A stretch of DNA of 32,030 nucleotides from Halomonas sp. (GCF_014859505.1 NZ_JACUUD010000024.1:1-32030); one strand, 5' to 3'; numbered from the stretch's first letter, positions 15,621 to 23,683 are shown. The notes: generated from the sequence alone by a model not told the origin. Made by a program: numbers and translations.

Positions 15621-16781
15621 ATGAGCGCTCCGCTGACCATCATCGGCTCCGGCATGGCGGGCCTCGGCCTGCTGCGCGCCCTGCGCGCCATCGATGCCGA
15701 ACGCCCCGTCACCCTGATCACCGCCGACGGCGGCGACGACTACTCGAAGCCGCTGCTCTCTACCGGTTTCGCCAAGCGCCTGTCGCCGGATCGCCTGGCG
15801 GCGCGCAGCGCCCTGCGGGTCGCCGAGGAACTGGGCGCCGTGGTGCGCACCCACACCCGGGTCGAGGCCATCGATCTCGCGACGCGCACCCTGCAGATCG
15901 GCGCCGAGCGGCTGCCCTGGGGCGAGCTGGTGCTGGCTACCGGCGCGGCACCGGCGGTGCCCTTTGCGGTGCCCCCGGCGGCGGCCAGCCGGATCTTTAC
16001 CATCAATGACCTGGAGGACTATCGCGCCTTTCACGGCGCGCTGGTGGCGCTGGGGCGGCCGGGCCGGGTAGCCATCGTCGGCGCCGGCCTGGTGGGCTGC
16101 GAGTTCGCCAATGACCTGCTCGCCGGCGGCCACGGGGTGAGCCTCGTGGCGCCAGAGGCCGCCCCCCTGGCGCGCCTCCTGCCGGAGCCTCTGGGGCGCG
16201 CCTTGGGCGAGGCCTTCGAGGAGGCCGACATGCGGCTCGCGCTGGGCGTCGGAGTCAGGGCGATCGAGACGGCCGGTGCCGACGTGGTCGTGGCCCTGGA
16301 CGACGGCAGCCGCCTCGTGGCCGACCTGGTGCTGATGGCCACCGGCCTCAAGCCGCGTACCGCCCTGGCCGAGGCGGCTGGCCTGACGGTCAGCGCCACC
16401 GGCATCCACACGGACCGTCACCTGGCGACCTCGGCGCCCGGCGTTCATGCTCTGGGCGACGTGGCCTGTGTCGACGGGGTGAACGCCATGTACGTCCAGC
16501 CCCTGCAGGCCGGCGCCAAGGCACTGGCGCGCACCCTCACCGGCACGCCTACGCCGGTCCATTACGGGCCCTGGCCGGTGGTGGTCAAGACGCCACTGCT
16601 GCCGGTGGTGGCCCTGCCGCCGGCCCGTCCACCGTCCCGCTGGCGCATCGAGGGCGAGGCCGGCGACCTCACCGCCCTCGCGGAAGCGGAAGACGGACGT
16701 TTGATCGGTTTTGCGTTGACAGGGGCCTGTGTCCGTCGGAAAGTCGAACTGGCGCGGGTTGCGCCGCCGTTGCTAGGCTAG
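15621..16781 (+). CDS. rubB: rubredoxin reductase-like FAD/NAD(P)H oxidoreductase
   Basis: A 386-residue flavoprotein with the two-dinucleotide fold: FAD site GSGMAG at about 9-14, LATGAAP near 105-111, NAD site IVGAGLVGCEFA at about 149-160 and the second FAD motif GVHALGDVA near 275-283. The C-terminal domain (YVQPLQAGAKALARTL; WPVVVKTPLLPV) is like Pseudomonas rubredoxin-NAD reductase, which passes electrons from NADH to rubredoxin. It sits between ubiC and an HU gene, as in P. aeruginosa, but no rubredoxin gene is present beside it. A related ferredoxin or nitric-oxide-type reductase cannot be excluded. Confidence 0.8.
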   Translation: MSAPLTIIGSGMAGLGLLRALRAIDAERPVTLITADGGDDYSKPLLSTGFAKRLSPDRLAARSALRVAEELGAVVRTHTRVEAIDLATRTLQIGAERLPWGELVLATGAAPAVPFAVPPAAASRIFTINDLEDYRAFHGALVALGRPGRVAIVGAGLVGCEFANDLLAGGHGVSLVAPEAAPLARLLPEPLGRALGEAFEEADMRLALGVGVRAIETAGADVVVALDDGSRLVADLVLMATGLKPRTALAEAAGLTVSATGIHTDRHLATSAPGVHALGDVACVDGVNAMYVQPLQAGAKALARTLTGTPTPVHYGPWPVVVKTPLLPVVALPPARPPSRWRIEGEAGDLTALAEAEDGRLIGFALTGACVRRKVELARVAPPLLG

Positions 16782-16843
16782 ATGTCGACAACAAGACCTC
16801 GGCGACAGGCGCCCGGGGAGGATGCCAATATCAGGAGGGCAGT

Positions 16844-17119
16844 ATGCGTAAGCCAGAACTCGCCGCGGCGATTGCCGATCGTGCCGATCTTTCCAAGGAC
16901 AAGGCGAGCCAGGTGCTCAACGTGATTCTCGACGAGATCACCGGGAGCGTGGCCCAGGGTCAGGACGTATCGTTGATCGGCTTCGGCACCTTCACCGTGC
17001 GTGAGCGGGCGGCGCGCACCGGCAAGAATCCCCAGACCGGCCAACCGTTGACCATTCCGGCCAGCAAGACCGTGGCCTTCAAGCCGGGCAAGGGCCTCAA
17101 GGACGCCGTGGCCAAGTAA
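16844..17119 (+). CDS. hupA: HU-family nucleoid protein
   Basis: A 91-residue histone-like DNA-binding protein. The dimer core (MRKPELAAAIADRADLSKDKASQVLNVILDEI) is followed by VSLIGFGTFTVRERAARTGKNPQTGQPLTIPASKTVAFKPGKGL, the diagnostic HU/IHF saddle with the DNA-intercalating Pro in RTGKNPQTG. The typical HU length and N-terminus argue against IHF. A strong AGGAGG-like ribosome site precedes ATG 16844. The gene likely has its own promoter in the 62-base gap after the flavoprotein gene. The hupA versus hupB name is uncertain. Confidence 0.93.
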   Translation: MRKPELAAAIADRADLSKDKASQVLNVILDEITGSVAQGQDVSLIGFGTFTVRERAARTGKNPQTGQPLTIPASKTVAFKPGKGLKDAVAK

Positions 17120-17137
17120 GGCGACGCGATGAACCAG

Positions 17138-17159
17138 GCGGCCCGCTCCGGCGGGCCGC
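17138..17159 (+). terminator. hairpin after HU gene
   Basis: GCGGCCCGC (17138-17146) pairs with GCGGGCCGC (17151-17159) around TCCG, a 9-bp GC stem 18 bases after the HU stop. No T tract follows, so it may be a weak terminator or an mRNA-stabilising structure. Confidence 0.45.
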
Positions 17160-17196
17160 GGTGACTTACCCTCCATGGATCCGGTGGCGAGACGAC

Positions 17197-17553
17197 ATGA
17201 AGCTGCGACTGATGCTCTGGCTGCTGGCCTTCCTGCTCAAGCGCGCCCTGCGCCGCAAGGCGCGCTTCCGTGAGCTCCTCTCCGAGATGCGTGGACTCGA
17301 CTGGGGTATCGCCACCGAGGATCTCGCCATCGCCCGCCACTACCGAATGTCCCCCGGTGGCGTCCATAGCGGGCGCGGCCTGCCGGTGGATCTCGACCTG
17401 GAACTGCGCTTCGAGGATGAGGCCACGGCCCTCAAGGTGCTGAAGAAGCCCACCCAGCAGGTCTTTCTCGACGGCATGATGGACGGCTCAGTCCGACTGG
17501 TCGGCGATTCCGGCGACCTGCAGAAACTCCAGTCGTTGCTGAAGCATCTTTGA
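17197..17553 (+). CDS. small SCP2-like protein of unknown function
   Basis: A 118-residue protein. An N-terminal hydrophobic/basic segment (LRLMLWLLAFLLKRALRRKARF) is followed by a compact domain with LDLELRFEDEATALKVLKKPTQQVFLDGMMDGSVRLVGDSGDLQKLQSLL, which resembles the SCP2 sterol-carrier-like fold found in small bacterial hypothetical proteins. ATG 17197 is preferred over an upstream GTG at 17161, which lies against the HU hairpin. The partner or ligand is unknown; lipid binding is suggested only by the fold resemblance. A terminator follows directly. Confidence 0.65.
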   Translation: MKLRLMLWLLAFLLKRALRRKARFRELLSEMRGLDWGIATEDLAIARHYRMSPGGVHSGRGLPVDLDLELRFEDEATALKVLKKPTQQVFLDGMMDGSVRLVGDSGDLQKLQSLLKHL

Positions 17554-17560
17554 GGTTTCG

Positions 17561-17578
17561 ACGGCACCTCGGTGCCGT
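17561..17578 (+). terminator. intrinsic terminator after the SCP2-like gene
   Basis: ACGGCAC (17561-17567) pairs with GTGCCGT (17572-17578) around CTCG, eight bases after the stop codon, followed by ATTGTC, a C run and TTT. The stem is compact and the position is right; the T tract is interrupted. Confidence 0.6.
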
Positions 17579-17640
17579 ATTGTCCCCCCTTTAACTTGCC
17601 ATTCGTTATTCGATGCGAAGGGCGCTGAAACCCAGGGTGG

Positions 17641-17671
17641 AAAAAAAGCCCCTGCGAGAAGCAGAGGCTTT
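17641..17671 (-). terminator. strong intrinsic terminator of the small secreted-protein gene
   Basis: On the minus strand AAAGCCTCTGC pairs with GCAGGGGCTTT around TTCTC, an 11-bp stem with one G-T wobble, followed by an uninterrupted run of seven T (plus-strand A at 17641-17647). It lies 38 bases after the stop of the gene ending at 17709. It is the most canonical terminator in the window. Confidence 0.85.
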
Positions 17672-17708
17672 GAGAGTCATGAAGGAAAAGAAAAGAGATC
17701 TTGTTTCT

Positions 17709-17993
17709 TTAACGGTAGTCACCGTTATGGAAAGGATCATTGATCGGCTGACTCTGGTAGCTCGGGCTAACCAGCATCATGGAAACGCTGGTCGGATGAC
17801 CCCGGAAGGCCGGTTGGGTCAGGTCCCTGGGATCATTGACCGGATTACTTCTCATGCTGGGGCTGGCGAGCTCCTCGGCGGTCACGATCACCGCCGGCAG
17901 GGTGAGCTGATCGGACAATGCCAGCGGGCTGGCCACCAGACCCATTGCGATACTGAAGATGCCGATACTCTTTCTGATGCTCTTGGAAATCAT
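17709..17993 (-). CDS. small secreted protein with internal repeat, function unknown
   Basis: A 94-residue product with a clear Sec signal (basic SKSIRKS, hydrophobic IGIFSIAMGLVASPLALS, likely cleavage near residue 28). The mature part of about 66 residues contains an imperfect duplication: SPSMRSNPVNDP at 44-55 and SPSYQSQPINDP at 76-87, 8 of 12 identical. There is no Cys, no transmembrane segment and no known motif. An excellent ribosome site (AGAGGT, 5-base spacing), a matching promoter at 18020-18048 and a canonical terminator all support expression. Codon use and flanks are more A/T rich than neighbours, so it may be acquired. I do not recognise the family. Confidence 0.75.
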   Translation of the reverse strand: MISKSIRKSIGIFSIAMGLVASPLALSDQLTLPAVIVTAEELASPSMRSNPVNDPRDLTQPAFRGHPTSVSMMLVSPSYQSQPINDPFHNGDYR

Positions 17994-18019
17994 GATTCAC
18001 CTCTGCTCTATTGGGCTGA

Positions 18020-18048
18020 ACTATAAGAAACGCGTGGCGTGATTTCAT
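18020..18048 (-). promoter_or_regulatory. sigma70-type promoter of the small secreted-protein gene
   Basis: On the minus strand ATGAAA (plus 18043-18048) and TATAGT (plus 18020-18025) are separated by exactly 17 bases and lie 27 bases before the ATG at 17993. The -10 matches five of six consensus bases, the -35 four of six. The rest of the gap, 18049-18228, is A/T rich and shows no other gene that I trust. Confidence 0.55.
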
Positions 18049-18228
18049 GTGGATTTGTAGAGAGAGGTGGGGTAAAAATTACAGATATCCGCAAAAATCT
18101 GATGATAAATTTCTTCATGATCCATGAAAAAATATTATGTAAGGTTGTCTCCATGTTATCGACAAATTGGCTTTTATATATTCTGGTTCGCAAAGGATAA
18201 ACAGGAAAGCAGGCAACGAGGGGCGGTC

Positions 18229-20310
18229 CTACACTTGTCCGTAGCGGCCTGCCTCCTCACCCAGCCAGCGCCTGACCAGCGGCCGGCTCGCCTCCGGGTG
18301 GATGGCCAGCAGCGCCTCGGCCAGCGGGGCAACGCGCTCCAGCAGGTCGGCGTCGCGCTCCAGGTCGGCGATCTTCATCTGGGCCAGGCCCGTCTGGCGG
18401 GTGCCCAGCACCTCGCCGGGGCCACGCAGCTGCAGGTCCTTCTCGGCGATGCGAAAGCCATCGTTGGTCTCGCGCATCACCGCCAGGCGCTCCCTGGAGT
18501 GGGCCGACAGCGGCGGATGATAGAGCAGCACGCAGAAGCTTGCGGTGGAGCCGCGCCCCACCCGGCCGCGCAGCTGGTGTAGCTGGGAGAGCCCCAGCCG
18601 CTCGGGGTTCTCGATGATCATCAGGCTGGCGTTGGGCACGTCGACCCCCACCTCGATCACCGTGGTGGCCACCAGCAGGTCCAGCTCGCCGGCCTTGAAG
18701 GCGTCCATCACCGCGGCCTTCTCGGCGGCCTTCATGCGTCCGTGGATCAGGCCGATGGCCAATTCCGGCAGCGCCTCGGTGAGCTCGTCGCGGGTCGCCT
18801 CGGCGGCCTGGCACTCCAGCACCTCCGACTCCTCGATCAGGGTGCAGACCCAGTAGGCCTGGCGGCCCTCGGCGCAGGCGTGGCGGATGCGTGCCACCAC
18901 CTCCGGGCGCCGCTCGTCGGGCATCGCCACCGTCTTCACCGGGGTGCGCCCGGGGGGGAGTTCGTCGATCACCGAGACGTCGAGGTCGGCATAGGCGCTC
19001 ATCGCCAGGGTGCGAGGGATGGGGGTCGCGGTCATCACCAGTTGGTGGGGCGTCAGGCCGCCCGCCTCACCCTTCTCGCGCAGGGCCAGGCGCTGGTGCA
19101 CCCCGAAGCGGTGCTGTTCGTCGATGATGGCCAGGCCCAGGCGCTGGAAGTGCACGTCGCCCTGGAAGAGGGCGTGGGTGCCCACCACCATGCGCGCGCG
19201 GCCGTCCTGGATGGCCGCCTTGGTGTCCAGGCGCGCCTTGCCCTTGAGCTTGCCGGAGAGCCAGGCCACCTCGATGCCCAGCGGTTCGAACCAGTCCCGG
19301 AAGGCGCGGTAGTGCTGCTCGGCGAGGATCTCGGTGGGCGCCATCATCGCCGCTTGGCAGTCGCCGGCGATGGCGGAGAGCGCCGCCATGGCGGCCACCA
19401 CCGTCTTGCCGGAGCCCACGTCGCCCTGCACCAGGCGCAGCATGGGCACCTCCCGGGCCAGGTCGGTGCCGATCTCGTCCAGCACCCGGCGCTGGGCGCC
19501 GGTGAGCGAGAAGGGCAGCTGGGTGAGGAAGCGCGCCTGCAGGCCGCGCCCGGAGGGCAGCGCCGGGGCGCCATCCTCCTGGATGCGCTGGCGCACCGCC
19601 TGCAGGCTCAGGCGGTGTGCCAGCAGCTCCTCCAGGGCTAGGCGGCGGCTGGCGGGGTGGCGGCCGCTGGCCAGGGCCTCGGCGTCCACCTCCGGCGTCG
19701 GCTGGTGCAGCACCTGCAGGCAGTGGTGCAGCTCGGGCAGGCGGAAGCGGGCGCGCAGGTCCTCGGTGATCCAGTCCGGCAGCGCCTCGGGATGGGTCGC
19801 CAGCAGGGCCAGCGCCTGCTCGATCAGCGCCCGCAGGCGGGTCTGGTGGAGCCCCTCGGTGGTAGGGTAGATGGGGGTCAGGTGGTCCTCCACCGGCGGG
19901 GCATCGGCCTTGAGCAGGCGATACTCGGGGTGGTAGAGCTCGAGTCCGGTGGCCCCGGCGCGGGCCTCGCCGAAGCAGCGCAGCCAGCTGCCGGGCTGAA
20001 ACTGCTGCTGCTGGGCCGGCGAGAAGTGGAAGAAGCGCAGGCTCAGCAGGCCCGAGCCGTCGCGCAGCCGCACCAGCAGGCTGCGGCGGCGACCGCGCAC
20101 CACCTCGGCGGCCACCACCTCGCCCTCCACCACCGCCTCGTGGCCGGCGCGCAGAGTGCCGATGGGGGTGATGCGGGTGCGGTCCTGGTAGCGCAGCGGC
20201 AGGTGGAAGAGCAGGTCGGCCACGCTCTCGAGGCGCAGCCGAGCCAGCTTCAGTGCCAGCGCCTCGCCGATCCCCTTGAGCGACGTGATCGGCGCGTCGA
20301 GTGCATTCAT
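18229..20310 (-). CDS. recG: ATP-dependent DNA helicase RecG
   Basis: A 693-residue helicase that remodels stalled forks and branched DNA, full family length. The N-terminal wedge/OB domain (about 50-150) includes LPLRYQDRTRITPI. Motor motifs are intact: Walker A GDVGSGKT at 296-303, TEILAEQH near 326-333, Walker B DEQH at 397-400, MTATPIPRTL, and late motifs ATTVIEVGVDVPNASLMIIE and QLRGRVGRG. The C-terminal TRG region follows. Its ATG overlaps the oxyR stop (ATGA at 20307-20310), so recG is translationally coupled to oxyR, as in pseudomonads, tying a repair helicase to peroxide stress. Confidence 0.97.
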   Translation of the reverse strand: MNALDAPITSLKGIGEALALKLARLRLESVADLLFHLPLRYQDRTRITPIGTLRAGHEAVVEGEVVAAEVVRGRRRSLLVRLRDGSGLLSLRFFHFSPAQQQQFQPGSWLRCFGEARAGATGLELYHPEYRLLKADAPPVEDHLTPIYPTTEGLHQTRLRALIEQALALLATHPEALPDWITEDLRARFRLPELHHCLQVLHQPTPEVDAEALASGRHPASRRLALEELLAHRLSLQAVRQRIQEDGAPALPSGRGLQARFLTQLPFSLTGAQRRVLDEIGTDLAREVPMLRLVQGDVGSGKTVVAAMAALSAIAGDCQAAMMAPTEILAEQHYRAFRDWFEPLGIEVAWLSGKLKGKARLDTKAAIQDGRARMVVGTHALFQGDVHFQRLGLAIIDEQHRFGVHQRLALREKGEAGGLTPHQLVMTATPIPRTLAMSAYADLDVSVIDELPPGRTPVKTVAMPDERRPEVVARIRHACAEGRQAYWVCTLIEESEVLECQAAEATRDELTEALPELAIGLIHGRMKAAEKAAVMDAFKAGELDLLVATTVIEVGVDVPNASLMIIENPERLGLSQLHQLRGRVGRGSTASFCVLLYHPPLSAHSRERLAVMRETNDGFRIAEKDLQLRGPGEVLGTRQTGLAQMKIADLERDADLLERVAPLAEALLAIHPEASRPLVRRWLGEEAGRYGQV

Positions 20311-21227
20311 TCCGGCATGGTGTCGGCCTCGCGGCAGCGGGCGATGGCCTCGGTCACGGCATCGATGGCCTTGGGCCGCGGGAAGCTGGCCCGCCAGGCG
20401 ATGGCTACGGTGCGAGCCGGGGCGGGTGGCGCGAAGGGGCGGCTGACCAGCAGGCCGCTCTCGTAGTGGACGGTGCCGATGGCCGAGCGCGGCAGCACGG
20501 TGATGCCCAGCTTGGAGGCCACCATGTGGCGGATGGTCTCCAGGGAGCCCCCCTCGGCGGTGAGGGTGTTGTTCGGACTGGCGAGCTTCTGGCTGATGGC
20601 CGGACAGGCCTCGAGGATCTGGTCCCGGAAGCAGTGGCCCTCGCCGAGCAGCAGCAGTCGCTCCTCGAGAAGCTCCTCCTTGCGGATGATCCTGCGCTCG
20701 GCCCAGGGATGGTCGGCGGGCATCAACACCTCGAACTCCTCCTCGTACAGGGCCTTGGTGACCACGTCGGTCTCGGTGAAGGGCAGCGCGATGATGATGG
20801 CGTCCAGCTCGCCACTTCTCAGCTTGCGGCGCAGGTTGCCGGTGAAGCCTTCCTCGAGGTAGAGCGGCATCTGCGGAGCGCCGCGGCGTAGCTCGGGCAC
20901 CAGGTGGGGAAACAGGTAGGGGCCGATGGTATAGATGGCGCCGAGCCTCAGGGGGCTCGCCAACTGGTCCTTGCCGGCGCTGGCCAGTTCCTTGATCACG
21001 CTGGTCTGTTCAAGCACCCGCTGGGCCTGCTCGACGATCTTCTCGCCCAGCGGCGTCACCTGGACGGTGGATTTGGAGCGTTCGAACAGGGCAATGCCAA
21101 GCTCCTCCTCGAGCTTCTTCACCGCCACGGAGAGGGTCGGCTGGGAGACGAAGCAGCGTTCGGCGGCGCGTCCGAAGTGGCGCTCCTGAGCCAGTGTCAC
21201 GATGTAGCGGAGTTCTGTTAGAGTCAT
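20307..21227 (-). CDS. oxyR: hydrogen peroxide sensor/regulator OxyR
   Basis: A 306-residue LysR-type regulator activated by H2O2 through disulfide formation. The N-terminal winged helix is MTLTELRYIVTLAQERHFGRAAERCFVSQPTLSVAVKKLE. The redox pair falls exactly at Cys199 and Cys208 in GEGHCFRDQILEACP, the canonical OxyR numbering, which makes this assignment firm. The frame is open upstream to 21446, but the ATG at 21225-21227 matches the family start. It is divergent from the gene at 21295. The downstream recG start overlaps its stop. Confidence 0.97.
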   Translation of the reverse strand: MTLTELRYIVTLAQERHFGRAAERCFVSQPTLSVAVKKLEEELGIALFERSKSTVQVTPLGEKIVEQAQRVLEQTSVIKELASAGKDQLASPLRLGAIYTIGPYLFPHLVPELRRGAPQMPLYLEEGFTGNLRRKLRSGELDAIIIALPFTETDVVTKALYEEEFEVLMPADHPWAERRIIRKEELLEERLLLLGEGHCFRDQILEACPAISQKLASPNNTLTAEGGSLETIRHMVASKLGITVLPRSAIGTVHYESGLLVSRPFAPPAPARTVAIAWRASFPRPKAIDAVTEAIARCREADTMPE

Positions 21228-21294
21228 GATGGTTGCCTTAACGGCATCCTCTTGAAAATCCAATAGGGACTTTTTATCAGGGGGCAGGGAAAAG

Positions 21295-22167
21295 GTGAAG
21301 ACGACAACGCTGATTCTGGGCTGTGGGGATATCGGGATCGGGCTGGGCCAGCGCCTCAAGGCGGCAGGCCAGCGGGTGGTGGGCGTGCGCCGCAACGCGA
21401 CGGCGCTGGCGGGCAGCGGCCTTGAGGCCGCCGGCGCGGACCTCACCGATCCCGCCAGCCTCGCCGCCCTGCCGGACGCCGACGTGCTGGTCTACGTGGC
21501 CAGCGCCGACCGCTTCGAGGAGGAGGCCTACCGCGCCGCCTACCCCACGGGGCTCAAGGCGGTGCTGGCAGAGTTCGGCGCGCGCAAGCGGGTGCCGAAG
21601 CGGGTCTTCTTCGTCTCCTCCACCAGCGTCTATCCCCAGCAGGCCGGCGAGGAGGTTGACGAGGCGAGTCCCGCCGAGCCCACCGGCTTCGCCGGCGCCC
21701 TGATGCGCGAGGCGGAGCAGGTGCTGCTCGACCATGCGCTGCCCGGCACCGCCGTGCGTTTCTCGGGCATCTACGGCCCCGGCCGCGACCGCCTGATTCG
21801 CCAGGTGAGTGAGGGGCGCATCGCCCCGGCGAGCCCCGCCATGTATACGAACCGCATCCATCGCGACGACTGTGCCGGGGTGCTGGCCCACCTGATCGAG
21901 CGCAGCCTGACCGACGAGGCGGTGGAGGAGCTCTACCTGGCCAGCGATTGCGAGCCGGCGCCGCTCCACGAGGTAATGGCCTGGCTGGCCAGGCAGCTCA
22001 AGGTAGAAGCCACCGAGACCATCCAGTCGCCGCTGCGTCGCCGCGCCAGCAAGCGCTGCCACAATGCCCGCCTGCTGGCCAGTGGTTTCGAGTTTCGCTA
22101 CCCCAGCTACCGCGAGGGCTACGCCCAGGTGCTCAGGGAGGGCGGCTTCCTCCCCGAGAAGGCCTGA
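21295..22167 (+). CDS. SDR-family NAD(P)-dependent protein (YeeZ-like)
   Basis: A 290-residue extended-SDR/epimerase-like protein. The Rossmann motif LGCGDIGIGLGQRLKAAG at about 8-25 is followed by VFFVSSTSVYPQQAGEEVDEASP (about 103-125; the catalytic-type Ser/Tyr region is altered) and VRFSGIYGPGRDRL near 158-171. This pattern is that of the YeeZ/atypical SDR group, whose substrate is unknown. The start is GTG 21295, after AGGGA; the shared 67-base region with oxyR suggests possible peroxide-linked control, which is inference only. Confidence 0.75.
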   Translation: MKTTTLILGCGDIGIGLGQRLKAAGQRVVGVRRNATALAGSGLEAAGADLTDPASLAALPDADVLVYVASADRFEEEAYRAAYPTGLKAVLAEFGARKRVPKRVFFVSSTSVYPQQAGEEVDEASPAEPTGFAGALMREAEQVLLDHALPGTAVRFSGIYGPGRDRLIRQVSEGRIAPASPAMYTNRIHRDDCAGVLAHLIERSLTDEAVEELYLASDCEPAPLHEVMAWLARQLKVEATETIQSPLRRRASKRCHNARLLASGFEFRYPSYREGYAQVLREGGFLPEKA

Positions 22168-22219
22168 CCGTCGTGGGGGTGATCTTTCGCCGTGTCGCTT
22201 GATCCCCTGAGGGCTGGGT

Positions 22220-22720
22220 TTACAGCGGAAAGCGATAGCCCAGTGTCAGGGTCTCGAAGCCATCATTCGGTTTCTTGATCCCGGCATTGGAGTAATGGGT
22301 CAGCGCCAGCGCCAGCTCACCGTTGGCCCAGGGCAGGCCCAGCGCCAGGCGATCCTCGAACTGGAAGGCGGTGGACAGGTTGCGTTCCTCCACCCGGGTC
22401 TTGAGGAAGAGGGCGCCACCGATGCCCCCCTCCAGGAAGAGGTCCCGTTCACCGGCGAAGGTCCAGCGCAGCGACGGCGAGAGCAGCAGGGCGGCGTTGC
22501 CGTCCTGCTCCTCGCTGGAGAGCAGCAGCAGGCCGGTGGCCAGTCGCAGGTCCAGCCTGGGATGCAGGCTCGCCAGGGGGATGACCCGGTCCACCTCCAC
22601 CTTGAGGGCGACCGTGGATTCACTGGTGGCGCCGACGGCAATCTGGAGGTCGGCCATGGACGGTCCACCGGCCAGCAGCAGTGCCAGAGCGGCCGCCGCC
22701 CGGCTCGATTCGAGAGTCAT
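22220..22720 (-). CDS. pagL: PagL-type lipid A 3-O-deacylase
   Basis: A 166-residue outer-membrane beta-barrel esterase with a signal peptide (about residues 1-23). It removes the 3-O-linked acyl chain of lipid A, altering LPS immunoreactivity and barrier properties. The active-site segment THYSNAGIKKPNDGFE gives His142, Ser144 and Glu156, the same spacing as the His126/Ser128/Glu140 triad I recall for P. aeruginosa PagL. The protein ends in an aromatic beta-strand (TLTLGYRFPL), as outer-membrane proteins do. Alternating hydrophobic strands fill the body. It is followed closely by thpR but is functionally unrelated to it. Confidence 0.85.
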   Translation of the reverse strand: MTLESSRAAAALALLLAGGPSMADLQIAVGATSESTVALKVEVDRVIPLASLHPRLDLRLATGLLLLSSEEQDGNAALLLSPSLRWTFAGERDLFLEGGIGGALFLKTRVEERNLSTAFQFEDRLALGLPWANGELALALTHYSNAGIKKPNDGFETLTLGYRFPL

Positions 22721-22748
22721 TCCCTTCCCCCCGCCTGTCAGTGATGGC

Positions 22749-23264
22749 TCAGGCTGCCTGCGAGCGCGCCAGAGGAGCGTAGCGGACGTCCTGCCCGTCG
22801 TTGATCGAATGGATCAGCGTCACCTGATTATAGGTCCACTCGAGGTCCACGTCCGGCAGGTCGTCGGCCTCGAGGCGTTCGGCCCGGCGCAGCAGGGTGA
22901 CATGGGGGATGAAGCGGGACGGGCGGCCGGGGATGCCGCGGCCTTCCAGGCGCGCCCACAGCCGCTCGTGCAGCCGCTGAAGGGCGGCATCCGGCCGGCT
23001 GCCACCCACCCAGACGATGCCCGGGCGCCGGAAGTGGCCCCAGGCATCCAGCGTCCAGCGGCCGGCGGGAACGGCCAGCGAGCAGACCTCCTCCGCCAGC
23101 TCTCCGGCCAGGTCGTCGCCCACCTCGCCGAGGAAGGCCAGGGTGAGGTGCAGGCTCTCGTCGGGCATGCGCCGCCCGCCGCAGCGGGCGTGGGCGGCGT
23201 CCGCCAGGGTGCTGAGCCGCTCGTGCAGCTCGGGCGGCGGCACCAGCGCCATAAACAATCGCAT
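22749..23264 (-). CDS. thpR: RNA 2',3'-cyclic phosphodiesterase ThpR (2'-5' RNA ligase family)
   Basis: A 171-residue protein of the 2H phosphoesterase superfamily. Both catalytic HxTx motifs are present: HLTL at about residues 39-42 (ESLHLTLAFLGEV) and HVTL near 122-125 (SRFIPHVTLLRRA). It begins MRLFMALVPPPEL, the standard start of this family. The enzymes hydrolyse 2',3'-cyclic phosphate RNA ends and can form 2'-5' linkages in vitro. The physiological role is unclear. It is flanked by pagL and ridA on the same strand with short gaps. Confidence 0.9.
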   Translation of the reverse strand: MRLFMALVPPPELHERLSTLADAAHARCGGRRMPDESLHLTLAFLGEVGDDLAGELAEEVCSLAVPAGRWTLDAWGHFRRPGIVWVGGSRPDAALQRLHERLWARLEGRGIPGRPSRFIPHVTLLRRAERLEADDLPDVDLEWTYNQVTLIHSINDGQDVRYAPLARSQAA

Positions 23265-23293
23265 TGGGTGCGAATCCGTCTTTCCGTCGCCGA

Positions 23294-23683
23294 TCAGTCG
23301 CCGATGACCATCACCGCTTCCGCCTCGAACTGCGCGCCCTTGGGCAGCGCCTTGACGCCCACCGCGGCGCGGGCCGGGTAGGGCTTCTCGAAGACCTCCT
23401 CCATCACCTGATTGACCACGGCGAAGTTGCCAAGGTCGACCAGGTAGAGGTTGAGCTTGACGATCTCCCCCAGGGAGCCGGCGGCCTCCTCGCAGACGGC
23501 CTTGAGATTGGTGAAGACCTGGCGGGCCTGGGCCTCGAAGTCCTCGGAGACCAGCTCCATGGTGGCCGGGTCCAGGGGAATCTGGCCGGAGAGGTAGACG
23601 GTGTTGCCGGCCTTGATGGCCTGGGAGTAGGGGCCGATGGCGGCGGGCGCCTGGTCGGTGTTGATCACGGCCTTGTTGCTCAT
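23294..23683 (-). CDS. ridA: RidA-family enamine/imine deaminase
   Basis: A 129-residue trimeric cytoplasmic protein of the YjgF/YER057c/UK114 family, which hydrolyses reactive enamine/imine intermediates (such as 2-aminoacrylate) made by PLP enzymes. Diagnostic segments are seen: [48 protein letters not shown] and the active-site Arg in [23 protein letters not shown]. The ATG at 23683 fits the family; the frame is open 14 residues further upstream. It sits downstream of spoT on the same strand, as in Pseudomonas. Confidence 0.93.
   Translation of the reverse strand: MSNKAVINTDQAPAAIGPYSQAIKAGNTVYLSGQIPLDPATMELVSEDFEAQARQVFTNLKAVCEEAAGSLGEIVKLNLYLVDLGNFAVVNQVMEEVFEKPYPARAAVGVKALPKGAQFEAEAVMVIGD

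Noticed and set aside
17613-18026. A 137-codon plus-strand frame over the small secreted-protein gene
   Set aside because: It runs through the strong minus-strand terminator and lacks a signal or family pattern; the minus-strand gene has promoter, ribosome site and signal peptide.
18008-18193. A 61-codon minus-strand frame upstream of the small secreted-protein gene
   Set aside because: It covers the predicted promoter at 18020-18048, has no convincing ribosome site and reads like random A/T-rich DNA.
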